A stretch of DNA of 64,000 nt from Paraburkholderia sp. LEh10. GTDB lineage: Bacteria; Pseudomonadota; Gammaproteobacteria; Burkholderiales; Burkholderiaceae. A program made the position numbers and the translations under genes. The notes under the pieces were generated by a model. That model made no database searches. It saw only the letters and a list, made by a program, of their open reading frames with translations, and had not been told where the DNA came from. Below are positions 18,571 to 26,352 of the stretch, one piece after another; the stretch's first letter is position 1; each line of letters starts with the position of its first letter. The DNA lies in the NCBI RefSeq assembly GCF_017814945.1, contig NZ_JAGIPX010000003.1, positions 124,001 to 188,000 on the forward strand, written 5' to 3'.

Positions 18571-19344
18571 TCACGCCAGAATCACCTTCCCCACTTTCCG
18601 CTTCAATTGCGCAAATGTCGCGACGTCCGCGGCTTTGCGGTTGGTGATCAGCAGATCGATCTTTTCCGGCGGACAGTACGCGATGCGGCTGCGCTGCCCG
18701 ATCTTGCTATGGTCCGCGAGTATCACGACGCTATCCGCATTGCTCACCATCGCGCGCGCGACCTCCGTTTCCGAGCGATCGTAGTTGGTCGCACCATGCC
18801 TTGCATCGACACCGACAGGCGAAAGCAGCGCGATATCCGCGCGATAACGCTGGATATCGAGAATGGTCGTGTCGCCCATCGTGGACAGCGCGCGGTCGCT
18901 GATCGAGCCGCCCAGCAGAATGACTTCGTTCGCCCACGATTCGCGCTGTTCGGGCGTGCCGCGCATCTTCATCGCGACGTCGATCGAGTTGGTGACGATG
19001 GTCAGATTGGCGAGCTTCGCGAGTTCGTCGGCGAGCGCGGCCGTCGTCGTGCCGGCATCGATGAATAGCGTTTGCCCGCTTGCGATCACACCCGTCGCGG
19101 CCTTTGCAATCGCCTTCTTCGACTTCACGTGCGTTTGCGCGCGCTCGGCGATGGGCGCTTCGTCGGCGGGCTTGATCGCGCCGCCATGCACGCGGCGCAG
19201 TTCGCCGAGCGCCTCGAGATCGAGCAGATCGCGCCGCACCGTCTCGCGCGATACGCCCAGATCCGCCATGATGCGTTCGGTCGAGACGCGTTTGAGGGTC
19301 GACAGCAGCGCGCGTATTCTCTGATGACGGTCTTCCTGCCACAT
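18571..19344 (-). CDS. DeoR/GlpR-family transcriptional regulator
   Basis: A 257-residue regulator. The N-terminal winged HTH is RIMADLGVSRETVRRDLLDL, followed by the DeoR hinge HGGAIKP; the sugar-phosphate-sensing domain shows the SIS-like pieces FIDAGTTTAALADELAKLAN and VILADHSKIGQRS. Family members sense phosphorylated sugars or glycerol-3-phosphate. It is divergent from a glycerophosphodiesterase gene and an ABC importer, and a GlpR-like operator lies in the shared upstream region (19578-19589), so it probably represses that cluster until a glycerol-phosphate-type inducer appears. Confidence 0.88.
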   Translation of the reverse strand: MWQEDRHQRIRALLSTLKRVSTERIMADLGVSRETVRRDLLDLEALGELRRVHGGAIKPADEAPIAERAQTHVKSKKAIAKAATGVIASGQTLFIDAGTTTAALADELAKLANLTIVTNSIDVAMKMRGTPEQRESWANEVILLGGSISDRALSTMGDTTILDIQRYRADIALLSPVGVDARHGATNYDRSETEVARAMVSNADSVVILADHSKIGQRSRIAYCPPEKIDLLITNRKAADVATFAQLKRKVGKVILA

Positions 19345-19766
19345 GCCTGATTGTCCTCTTCGAATTTGACGCTCTGCGTTCGCCTTGCTGTCGGTGCATT
19401 CCCGTACAGATGACTATCAATTCTTTATGTCGAACCGATGTCAAAGTGGAGGGCGGCGCTATACGTGTGTGCTTTCTCGTTGTATTTTTTTGGGAGCTTG
19501 CAAGTTTGGGTATTTGAATTTAGCCTTCGCATTCTGAGGCATTCGCGCCCGATTTGAAACTTCGCGAACATCGAACCTTCGAAAACGAATTGAAATACGC
19601 GCCGCGCAATGTTTAAAGAAGCCGATTGCCGTTCAATGAAAAGCCCGCGTCCTATCGCCGATGGAAGACCAACCATTCGCGATCCTCAGAAAAAGATACA
19701 ACGGCGCAGACCGGCGTCGTAACGCGCAGGCCGCAGTTCCATCAGATCTTTGTGAAGGCAAGCACG
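19345..19766. other. 422-bp divergent control region between the DeoR-type regulator and the glycerophosphodiesterase
   Basis: Noticeably richer in A+T than the flanking genes, especially 19460-19620. It carries a GlpR-like inverted repeat at 19578-19589, additional TTCG/CGAA half-sites around 19357-19362 and 19561-19575, and presumably the promoters of both divergent transcripts. No coding sequence recognised. Confidence 0.55.
19578..19589 (+). promoter_or_regulatory. Candidate GlpR-type operator
   Basis: Perfect inverted repeat TTCGAAAACGAA. E. coli GlpR operators have the core TTCG-N4-CGAA, which this matches exactly; the site lies between the DeoR/GlpR-type regulator gene and the glycerophosphodiesterase gene. 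Assignment is from consensus and position only. Confidence 0.5.
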
Positions 19767-20531
19767 ATGGGCAACGGGATCGATCAGGCATTATCCGCGG
19801 ACTGGCCGTATCCACGGCTCGTCGCGCATCGCTGCGGCGGCGGGCTCGCGCCGGAAAACACGCTCGCGGGCTTCGACGCCTGTGTGCGCTTCGGCTACCG
19901 GATGGTCGAGTTCGACGCCAAGCTCTCCGCCGACAATCAGATCTTTCTGCTGCACGACGATGATCTCGATCGTACGACGAACGGCCGCGGCCCGGCGGCG
20001 CTGCATACCTGGCAGCAACTCGCGTCGCTCGACGCGGGCGCGTGGTTCGACGCGCGCTTCAGGGACGAGCGTCTGCCCACGCTCGCGCAGGCGGCGGCGC
20101 GCTGCGAGCGCGATGCAATCGCGGCCAATATCGAAATCAAGCCTTGCCCGGGCCGCGAAGAGGTCACGGGGCGTCTCGTCGCGCTCGCTGCAAAGGATCT
20201 GTGGCGTGTGCAAAAGCCGCTTCTATCGTCGTTTTCATTCGATGCACTGAGGGCCGCGCGCGATGTAGCGCCTTCGTTGCCGCGCGGCATGCTGTTCGAC
20301 GCATTGCCCGACGACTGGATGCGCATCGTGCGAGAACTCGCGTGTGTGTCGCTGCATGCGAATCATCGTCGTCTGACGCAACGGAATGTTCGCATGATGC
20401 ATGACGCCGGTCTGCGCGTGCTCGCCTACACCGTGAACGATCCGGCGCGCGCACGCGAGCTCGTGAAGTGGGGCGTTGACATGATTTGTACCGATCGCCT
20501 CGATATGATCGGCGCGGACGTCGTCGGCTGA
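19767..20531 (+). CDS. ugpQ: Glycerophosphodiester phosphodiesterase
   Basis: A 254-residue TIM-barrel enzyme that hydrolyses glycerophosphodiesters to glycerol-3-phosphate and an alcohol. The catalytic signature is complete: VAHRCGGGLAPENT (general His), MVEFDAKLSADN, LLHDDDLDRTTNGRG (second His and metal ligands) and NIEIKPCPG. There is no signal peptide, so it is cytoplasmic like E. coli UgpQ and would act on imported diesters. Start ATG 19767 is chosen over an upstream in-frame start at 19626, which would add a non-homologous basic stretch. The importer genes follow after 90 bp. Confidence 0.9.
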   Translation: MGNGIDQALSADWPYPRLVAHRCGGGLAPENTLAGFDACVRFGYRMVEFDAKLSADNQIFLLHDDDLDRTTNGRGPAALHTWQQLASLDAGAWFDARFRDERLPTLAQAAARCERDAIAANIEIKPCPGREEVTGRLVALAAKDLWRVQKPLLSSFSFDALRAARDVAPSLPRGMLFDALPDDWMRIVRELACVSLHANHRRLTQRNVRMMHDAGLRVLAYTVNDPARARELVKWGVDMICTDRLDMIGADVVG

Positions 20532-20621
20532 TCGCGCGTGGTGTGTGTGCATGCGGACGTCGGCGGGACGTCGACAGGCAGCTTTTCTAACGTAGCAATT
20601 TCGGCAGAGGATGAGAAAACT

Positions 20622-21728
20622 ATGAAACCGACCACGTTGCGTTATTTCCTTTCGGCGTCGGCGCTGGCCGGCGTGGCCACCGCGGGCAACGCCGTTGCGG
20701 CGCCTCCTGAAGCACTCGTCGCCGCCGCGAAGCAGGAAGGGCAGCTCACCGTGATCGCGCTGCCGCACGACTGGTGCGGCTACGGTCCGATGATCGCGGA
20801 CTTCCAGAAGAAGTACGGCATCAAGATCAACGAACTGAATCCCGATGCGGGCTCCGGCGACGAGATCGAAGCGATCAAGGCGAACAAGGGCAACAAGGGT
20901 CCGCAGGCGCCCGACGTGATCGACGTGGGTCTGTCGTTCGGTCCGGCCGCGAAGGCGCAAGGTCTGCTGCAGCCGTACAAGGTGGCGGCATGGAAGTCGA
21001 TCCCGAACGAGAACAAGGACCCCGACGGCTACTGGTATGGCGACTACTACGGCGTGCTTGCGTTTGAAGTGAACGCCGACATGATCGACAAGGTGCCCAC
21101 CGACTGGAGCGATCTGCAAAAGTCCGACTACAAGAACGCCGTGTCGCTCGCGGGCGATCCGCGCTCGGCGAACCAGGCAATCCAGGGCGTGTACGCGGCG
21201 GGTCTTTCGGCGGCGAAGGGCGACGCGGGCAAGGCGGCTCAAGCGGGCCTCAAGTACTTCGCGGATCTGAACAAGAGCGGCAATTTCGTGCCCGTGATCG
21301 GCAAGGCCGCGTCGCTCGCGCAAGGCACGACGCCCATCATCGTGCGCTGGGACTACAACGCACTCGCCGATCGCGACACGCTGAAGGGCAACCCGAAGGT
21401 GCAGGTGGTCGTGCCGAAGACGGGCGTCGTCGCGGGCGTCTACGTGCAGGCGATCAGCGCCTATGCGCCGCATCCGAACGCGGCGAAGCTGTGGATGGAA
21501 TACCTGTACTCGGACGAAGGCCAGATAGGCTGGCTGACGGGCTATTGCCACCCGATCCGCTACAACGAACTGGTGTCGCAGAAGAAGGTGCCGCAGGCGC
21601 TGCTCGACAAGCTGCCGCCCGCCTCGGCATACAAGAACGCCGTGTTCCCGACGCTTCAGCAACAGGACGCGACGAAGGAAGTCGTGACGAAGCAGTGGGA
21701 CCAGGTGGTCGGCGCGAACGTCAAGTAA
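20622..21728 (+). CDS. ABC transporter substrate-binding protein (spermidine/iron type)
   Basis: A 368-residue secreted protein with a signal peptide of about 26 residues (ending AVAA). The type II periplasmic-binding fold shows the usual segments QEGQLTVIALPHDWCGYGPM, DVIDVGLSFGPAAKAQGLLQ and PDGYWYGDYYGVLAFEVNAD. It is of the PotD/AfuA/PhnS class, whose ligands range from polyamines to iron and phosphonates. Position after ugpQ and a GlpR-type regulator suggests a glycerophosphodiester or related organophosphate, which is inference. ATG 20622 follows GCAGAGGATGAG. Confidence 0.85.
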   Translation: MKPTTLRYFLSASALAGVATAGNAVAAPPEALVAAAKQEGQLTVIALPHDWCGYGPMIADFQKKYGIKINELNPDAGSGDEIEAIKANKGNKGPQAPDVIDVGLSFGPAAKAQGLLQPYKVAAWKSIPNENKDPDGYWYGDYYGVLAFEVNADMIDKVPTDWSDLQKSDYKNAVSLAGDPRSANQAIQGVYAAGLSAAKGDAGKAAQAGLKYFADLNKSGNFVPVIGKAASLAQGTTPIIVRWDYNALADRDTLKGNPKVQVVVPKTGVVAGVYVQAISAYAPHPNAAKLWMEYLYSDEGQIGWLTGYCHPIRYNELVSQKKVPQALLDKLPPASAYKNAVFPTLQQQDATKEVVTKQWDQVVGANVK

Positions 21729-21830
21729 GCGCTGTGAGATCGGGCGATGCGAAGGGCGTGCGATGCGCGGTTCCATCGCCTGCATGAGCATGCGTGACGG
21801 CGCAGCAGTGAGTCTGCACGAGGTTGAGTT

Positions 21831-22772
21831 ATGAGCGCTTCATCGGAAGCCGGGCCGGGCGGCCAGGCGGATCTGCTGGTTCCGTCCGTGCCGACACCCG
21901 CGCCGAAGGTCGACGGGCCCGGCCGGACGTCGCCGCTGTGGACGTGGATCGGCGTGATGCCGTTCTTCCTGTTCGCACTGCTGTTCCTGATTCTGCCGAC
22001 GGGCTTCCTGATGGTCGGCGCGTTTCAGGACGCGCAAGGCCACTTCACGCTTGCCAACATGCGCGACCTGTTTCAGGAAGGCACGCTCGACGCCTACTGG
22101 ATAAGCTTCAAGGTGAGCGCGGCATCGGCGGCGGGCGGCGCGGTGCTCGGCTCGCTGCTCGCGTGGGCGGCCGTGCACGGCAAGCTGCCCGGCTGGATCC
22201 GTCCGACGCTGCTGACGTTCTCCGGCGTCGCGTCGAACTTTGCGGGCGTGCCGCTCGCGTTCGCGTTCATCTGCACGTTGGGGCGCGTCGGCCTCGTGAC
22301 GGTGCTGCTGAAGAAGTACACGGGCATCAATCTCTATTCGACGGGCTTCAGCATCCTGAGCTTCTGGGGCCTGACGATCACATATCTGTATTTCCAGATC
22401 CCGTTGATGGTGCTGATCATCACGCCCGCGCTCGATGGCCTGAAGCGCGAATGGCGTGAAGCGTGCGATTGCCTCGGCGGCACGGCTTACCAATATTGGC
22501 GGTACGTCGCATTGCCCGTGCTGTGGCCGAGCGTGCTGGGCGCGACGCTGCTGCTTTTTGCAAACTCGTTCGGCGCGGTCGCGACCGCGTATGCCCTGAC
22601 GGGTAGCTCGCTGAACATCGTGACGATCCTGCTCTACGCACAGATTCGCGGCGACGTGCTGCACAATCAGAATCTCGGCTATGCGCTCGCGCTCGGCATG
22701 ATTCTCGTGACGGGACTGTCGAACGGCGGCTATATCTGGCTGCGCTCGCGCGCGGAAAGGGGACGCCGATGA
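21831..22772 (+). CDS. ABC transporter permease (first of a heterodimer, PotB-like)
   Basis: A 313-residue permease with about six membrane helices after a 35-residue Pro-rich cytoplasmic N-terminus. The EAA coupling loop reads REACDCLGGTAYQYWRYVAL, typical of PotB/AfuB-type permeases. Helices include MPFFLFALLFLILPTGFLMV and LSFWGLTITYLYFQIPLMVL. It overlaps the next permease gene by 4 bp (ATGA). Confidence 0.88.
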   Translation: MSASSEAGPGGQADLLVPSVPTPAPKVDGPGRTSPLWTWIGVMPFFLFALLFLILPTGFLMVGAFQDAQGHFTLANMRDLFQEGTLDAYWISFKVSAASAAGGAVLGSLLAWAAVHGKLPGWIRPTLLTFSGVASNFAGVPLAFAFICTLGRVGLVTVLLKKYTGINLYSTGFSILSFWGLTITYLYFQIPLMVLIITPALDGLKREWREACDCLGGTAYQYWRYVALPVLWPSVLGATLLLFANSFGAVATAYALTGSSLNIVTILLYAQIRGDVLHNQNLGYALALGMILVTGLSNGGYIWLRSRAERGRR

Positions 22773-23560
22773 ACAGCCAATCGCGCGTGGGTGCGTGGAC
22801 CGCGATGATCGTCGGTTCCCTGTACTTTCTGATTCCGCTGATCGCGTCCTTCGAATTCAGCCTGCGCATGCGGCGGGGCGCGTACAGCTTCGACGCATAC
22901 AAGGTCGTGCTCGGCGATCCGCATTTTCAGGCATCGTTCGGATACTCGATCCTGATGGCCTTGCTGACGATCGTCGTCGGCGTGCTGCTCGTCGTGCCGA
23001 CGGCTTATTGGGTGCAATTGCGTCTGCCGAAGCTGCGCGGCATCGTCGAGTTCATTACGCTGCTGCCGCTCGTCGTCCCCGCGATCGTGATCGTGTTCGG
23101 CTATCTGCGCATCTACAACAGCAGTTCGATCCTGCCGCTCACCTCGAACGAGCGGGCGACGGATCTGCTGCTGGTGTTCGGCTACGTGACGCTGTCGCTG
23201 CCGTACATGTACCGGGCCGTCGACGCGGGCCTGCGCGCGGTCGACGTGCGCTCGCTGACGGAAGCGGCCGAATGTCTCGGCGCGAACTGGCCGACCATTC
23301 TGTTCAAGGTGATCTTTCCGAATATCCGCTCGGGCATTCTGTCCGGCGCGTTTCTCACCTTTGCGGTGGTGATCGGCGAGTTCACGCTGGCGAGCTTGCT
23401 GGATCGTCCGGCGTTCGGTCCGTATCTGCAATTGATCGGCGCGAACCGCGCGTATGAGCCATCCGCGCTCGCGATCATCGCGTTCGCCGTCACGTGGGCG
23501 TCGATGGGGCTGATCCAGGTGTTCGGCTCCGTGCGCACGTTGTCCGCGCGGAAACCCTGA
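22769..23560 (+). CDS. ABC transporter permease (second of a heterodimer, PotC-like)
   Basis: A 263-residue six-helix permease, translationally coupled to the previous gene. The EAA-loop is TEAAECLGANWPTILFKVIF. Helices such as ALLTIVVGVLLVVPTAYWVQ and FITLLPLVVPAIVIVFGYLR are standard for this class. Forms the channel with the preceding permease. Confidence 0.88.
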   Translation: MNSQSRVGAWTAMIVGSLYFLIPLIASFEFSLRMRRGAYSFDAYKVVLGDPHFQASFGYSILMALLTIVVGVLLVVPTAYWVQLRLPKLRGIVEFITLLPLVVPAIVIVFGYLRIYNSSSILPLTSNERATDLLLVFGYVTLSLPYMYRAVDAGLRAVDVRSLTEAAECLGANWPTILFKVIFPNIRSGILSGAFLTFAVVIGEFTLASLLDRPAFGPYLQLIGANRAYEPSALAIIAFAVTWASMGLIQVFGSVRTLSARKP

Positions 23561-23588
23561 TCTATCGACGATGAATTGAGGCACCGTC

Positions 23589-24662
23589 ATGGCATTCCTT
23601 GAGATCGACAGCCTGCACAAGACATTCGGCGCGAACACGGCGCTGCATCACTTCGACATGAAGATCGAGCGCGGCGAGTTCATTACGTTTCTCGGGCCGT
23701 CGGGCTGCGGCAAGACGACGGTGCTGCGCATGATCGCGGGCTTTGAAACGCCGACGCGTGGCACGATCCGCCTCGACGGGCGCGACGTCACGCGCCTGCG
23801 CACGCGGCAGCGCAACGTCGGCATGGTGTTCCAGTCGTATGCGCTGTTTCCGAACATGACGGTCGCGGAGAACATCGGCTTCGGGCTGAAGGTCGCACAT
23901 CGTCCGCAAGGCGAGGTCAAACAGCGCGTCGATGAAATGCTGCAACTGATCAAGCTGCCGCAACTCGGCGAGCGGTATCCGTGGCAATTGTCGGGTGGAC
24001 AGCAGCAGCGCGTCGCGCTGGCGCGCGCGCTCGCGAGCAAGCCGCAAGTGCTGTTGCTCGACGAGCCGCTGTCGGCGCTCGACGCGAAAATCCGAATCTC
24101 GCTGCGCCAGGACATTCGCGCGCTGCAACGCGAGCTCGGCATCACGTCGATCTTCGTCACGCACGATCAGGAAGAAGCGCTGTCTATCTCCGACCGCATC
24201 GTCGTGATGAACGAAGGGCGTGTCGAGCAGGTCGGCACGCCCCTCGACATCTACAACTATCCGCGCACGCGCTTTGTCGCGTCGTTTGTCGGCACGCTGA
24301 ACATCCTGTCGGGACACGTGATCGACCCGTCGACGGGCCGCATGGCCGTCGATGGCCAGGAACTGCGCACCACGCAATCGCTCCCCGCCGACGATGCGGG
24401 CAAGAAGCGCATGCTCGCACTGCGTCCCGAGGCGATCGTGCTGGAAGCGCCCGTTGCGGGCCGCAATACACTGACGGCGACGGTCGAAGAGGTGAACTTC
24501 CTCGGCGCGATCGTGCGCATCAGAACGCGCGTGAAGAACGAAGTGATCTCGCTCGATATCTTCAACGATCCGAACCGCCGGTTGCCGGAGCGCGGTGAGC
24601 CGGTGGCGCTCGGTTTCTCGCACGAGAACCTGCTGGTGCTCGAAGAAGGGACTCAGGGTTAG
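23589..24662 (+). CDS. ABC transporter ATP-binding protein (PotA-like)
   Basis: A 357-residue ATPase with Walker A GPSGCGKTT, Q-loop VFQSYALFPNMTV, signature LSGGQQQRVALARA, Walker B VLLLDEPLSALD and the switch His in FVTHDQEEAL. The C-terminal third (about 240-357, LSGHVIDPSTGRMAVDGQEL, EVNFLGAIVRIRTRV) is a TOBE domain typical of polyamine, iron and glycerol-phosphate importers. Last gene of the importer operon. The stop codon at 24660-24662 falls inside a cluster of short direct repeats. Confidence 0.9.
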   Translation: MAFLEIDSLHKTFGANTALHHFDMKIERGEFITFLGPSGCGKTTVLRMIAGFETPTRGTIRLDGRDVTRLRTRQRNVGMVFQSYALFPNMTVAENIGFGLKVAHRPQGEVKQRVDEMLQLIKLPQLGERYPWQLSGGQQQRVALARALASKPQVLLLDEPLSALDAKIRISLRQDIRALQRELGITSIFVTHDQEEALSISDRIVVMNEGRVEQVGTPLDIYNYPRTRFVASFVGTLNILSGHVIDPSTGRMAVDGQELRTTQSLPADDAGKKRMLALRPEAIVLEAPVAGRNTLTATVEEVNFLGAIVRIRTRVKNEVISLDIFNDPNRRLPERGEPVALGFSHENLLVLEEGTQG

Positions 24663-24716
24663 CCCTGGGTTAGCAGCCTTAGGTTGGCCTTGGGTTGGCC
24701 TTGGGTTAGCCCTGGG
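24659..24716 (+). repeat. Short tandem repeat TTRGCCYTGGG at the end of the importer operon
   Basis: Five head-to-tail units: TTAGCCCTGGG (24659-24669), a 14-bp divergent unit (24670-24683), TTGGCCTTGGG twice (24684-24705) and TTAGCCCTGGG (24706-24716). The first unit contains the stop codon of the ATPase gene. Units differ at two positions only. Confidence 0.85.
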
Positions 24717-24737
24717 ATAAGCGAAGAAAGGCGTTCG

Positions 24738-24759
24738 GGAATCCGGACGCCCGGCTTCC
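24738..24759 (+). promoter_or_regulatory. Imperfect palindrome, candidate DctD enhancer site
   Basis: GGAATCCGG and CCCGGCTTCC arms around a 3-base centre, with one mismatch per arm, placed about 90-110 bp upstream of the sigma-54 -24 element. DctD-type activators bind dyad sites at this distance. No consensus for this genus is available to me, so this is positional inference. Confidence 0.3.
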
Positions 24760-24844
24760 GAATTTTCCAGAAACCCGGACTCCCGGCATCGTCCCCGTAT
24801 CGAAACGACCTTATAAATCAACGCGCTGCGCTCAAGCTGTGCGC

Positions 24845-24860
24845 TGGCATCGACCTTGCG
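24845..24860 (+). promoter_or_regulatory. Sigma-54 (RpoN) promoter of dctA
   Basis: TGGCATCGACCTTGCG has GG at 24846-24847 and GC at 24858-24859 with exactly 10 bases between, matching TGGCAC-N5-TTGCA with two mismatches outside the invariant GG/GC. It precedes dctA, whose regulator DctD encoded downstream has the GAFTGA sigma-54 contact loop. Predicted transcript start is near 24871, giving a leader of about 200 nt. Confidence 0.75.
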
Positions 24861-24912
24861 AAATAATGGCGCGGCCGCGACGGCCCGTCCACTATAAATG
24901 AAGGAGACAACG

Positions 24913-24942
24913 ATGCCCGAATTCCTGTTCTGGTCCCTCTGA
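24913..24942 (+). CDS. Nine-codon leader ORF in the dctA 5' region
   Basis: ATG-to-TGA ORF encoding MPEFLFWSL, preceded by AAGGAG at 24901-24906 with a 6-base spacer; this is a better ribosome-binding site than that of dctA itself. It lies within the leader predicted from the sigma-54 promoter at 24845-24860. Downstream come a 10-bp direct repeat ATTTCGTCGT (24942-24951 and 24953-24962) and a small hairpin at 25018-25037 just before the dctA ribosome-binding site. The layout suggests a translated leader peptide controlling dctA; the function is inferred, and chance cannot be excluded. Confidence 0.5.
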   Translation: MPEFLFWSL

Positions 24943-25068
24943 TTTCGTCGTCATTTCGTCGTTCCGCGGCTTCGTCACCGCGCATGACGCGCGATTTCCC
25001 GTTCGTCGATGCGACGCGTGGCCGGCCTTCGGTCCACCCCGGTTTTACTCCATTGCAGGAACACCATC

Positions 25069-26349
25069 GTGAAGAAACCCTTTTATAAAGTCCTCTATGT
25101 GCAGGTGATCGTCGCGATCATCATCGGCATTCTGCTGGGGCACTTCTATCCGACGCTCGCCACCGACATGAAACCGCTCGGCGACGGCTTCATCAAGCTG
25201 ATCAAAATGGTGATCGGCCCCATCATTTTCTGTACCGTCGTGACGGGCATCGCCGGCATGGAGGACATGAAGAAGGTCGGGCGCGTCGGCGGCAAGGCGC
25301 TGCTGTACTTCGAAGTCGTCTCGACGTTCGCGCTCGTGCTCGGCCTCGCGGCCACGCACCTGCTGAAGCCGGGCGCCGGCTTCAACATCGATCCCGCCAC
25401 CCTCGACGGCAAGGCAGTCGCGTCGTATGCGGCGAAGGCGCACGGCCAGACCACCGTCGATTTCTTCATGCACATCATTCCGGACACGCTGTCGTCGGCG
25501 TTCGCGCAGGGTGAAATCCTGCAGATCCTGCTGATCTCGCTGCTGTTCGGCGCGGTGCTGGCAACGGCGGGCGAAAAGGGCAAGCCGGTGGTGAGTTTCA
25601 TCGAAAGCCTCTCGCACATCCTGTTCGGCATCGTGCGGATCATCACGAAGCTGGCGCCCATCGGCGCATTCGGCGCGATGGCGTTCACGATCGGCAAGTA
25701 CGGCATCGGCTCGCTGGTCCCGATGCTCAAGCTGATCGGCACGTTCTATCTGACGTCGGCCGTGTTCGTGGTGGTCGTGCTTGGCCTCATCGCGCGCGCA
25801 GTGGGCTTCAACATCCTGCGCTTCGTCGCCTACATCAAGGAAGAACTGCTGATCGTGCTCGGCACGAGCTCGTCGGAAGCCGCGCTGCCGCAACTGATGC
25901 TGAAGCTCGAAAAGCTCGGCTGCTCGCGCTCGGTGGTGGGTCTCGTCGTGCCGACGGGCTACTCGTTCAACCTGGACGGCACCAACATCTACATGACGAT
26001 GGCCGTGCTCTTCATCGCGCAGGCAACCAACACCGACCTCACGTGGGGCCAGCAGCTGACGCTGCTCGCGGTGACGATGCTGACGTCGAAGGGCGCGAGC
26101 GGCGTGACGGGCGCAGGCTTCATCACGCTCGCCGCGACGCTCGCCGTCGTGCCGACGATCCCGCTGTCGGGCATGGTGCTGATTCTCGGCATCGACCGCT
26201 TCATGAGCGAATGCCGCGCGCTGACGAACATCATCGGCAACGGCGTCGCGACGGTCGTCGTCTCGGCATGGGAAAAAGAACTGGACCGCTCGAAGCTGCG
26301 CACCGCGATGCGCCGCGATGTGTCGGTCAACGAAACGGTTGAGGTCTGA
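25069..26349 (+). CDS. dctA: C4-dicarboxylate/cation symporter
   Basis: A 426-residue DAACS-family carrier for succinate, fumarate and malate, in the inner membrane. Family marks are the serine-rich re-entrant loop [20 protein letters not shown], the cation-site helix [20 protein letters not shown] and the second loop [20 protein letters not shown]. The start is GTG 25069 ([12 protein letters not shown]), after AGGAACACC; a start at 25009 would add residues unlike the family. Transcribed from the sigma-54 site at 24845 and followed 3 bp later by dctB. Confidence 0.93.
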   Translation: MKKPFYKVLYVQVIVAIIIGILLGHFYPTLATDMKPLGDGFIKLIKMVIGPIIFCTVVTGIAGMEDMKKVGRVGGKALLYFEVVSTFALVLGLAATHLLKPGAGFNIDPATLDGKAVASYAAKAHGQTTVDFFMHIIPDTLSSAFAQGEILQILLISLLFGAVLATAGEKGKPVVSFIESLSHILFGIVRIITKLAPIGAFGAMAFTIGKYGIGSLVPMLKLIGTFYLTSAVFVVVVLGLIARAVGFNILRFVAYIKEELLIVLGTSSSEAALPQLMLKLEKLGCSRSVVGLVVPTGYSFNLDGTNIYMTMAVLFIAQATNTDLTWGQQLTLLAVTMLTSKGASGVTGAGFITLAATLAVVPTIPLSGMVLILGIDRFMSECRALTNIIGNGVATVVVSAWEKELDRSKLRTAMRRDVSVNETVEV

Positions 26350-26352
26350 GCC

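Noticed and set aside
20235..21791. A 518-codon minus-strand frame across the binding-protein gene
   Set aside because: It is antisense to a secreted binding protein with a clear signal peptide; His/Arg/Val-rich shadow.
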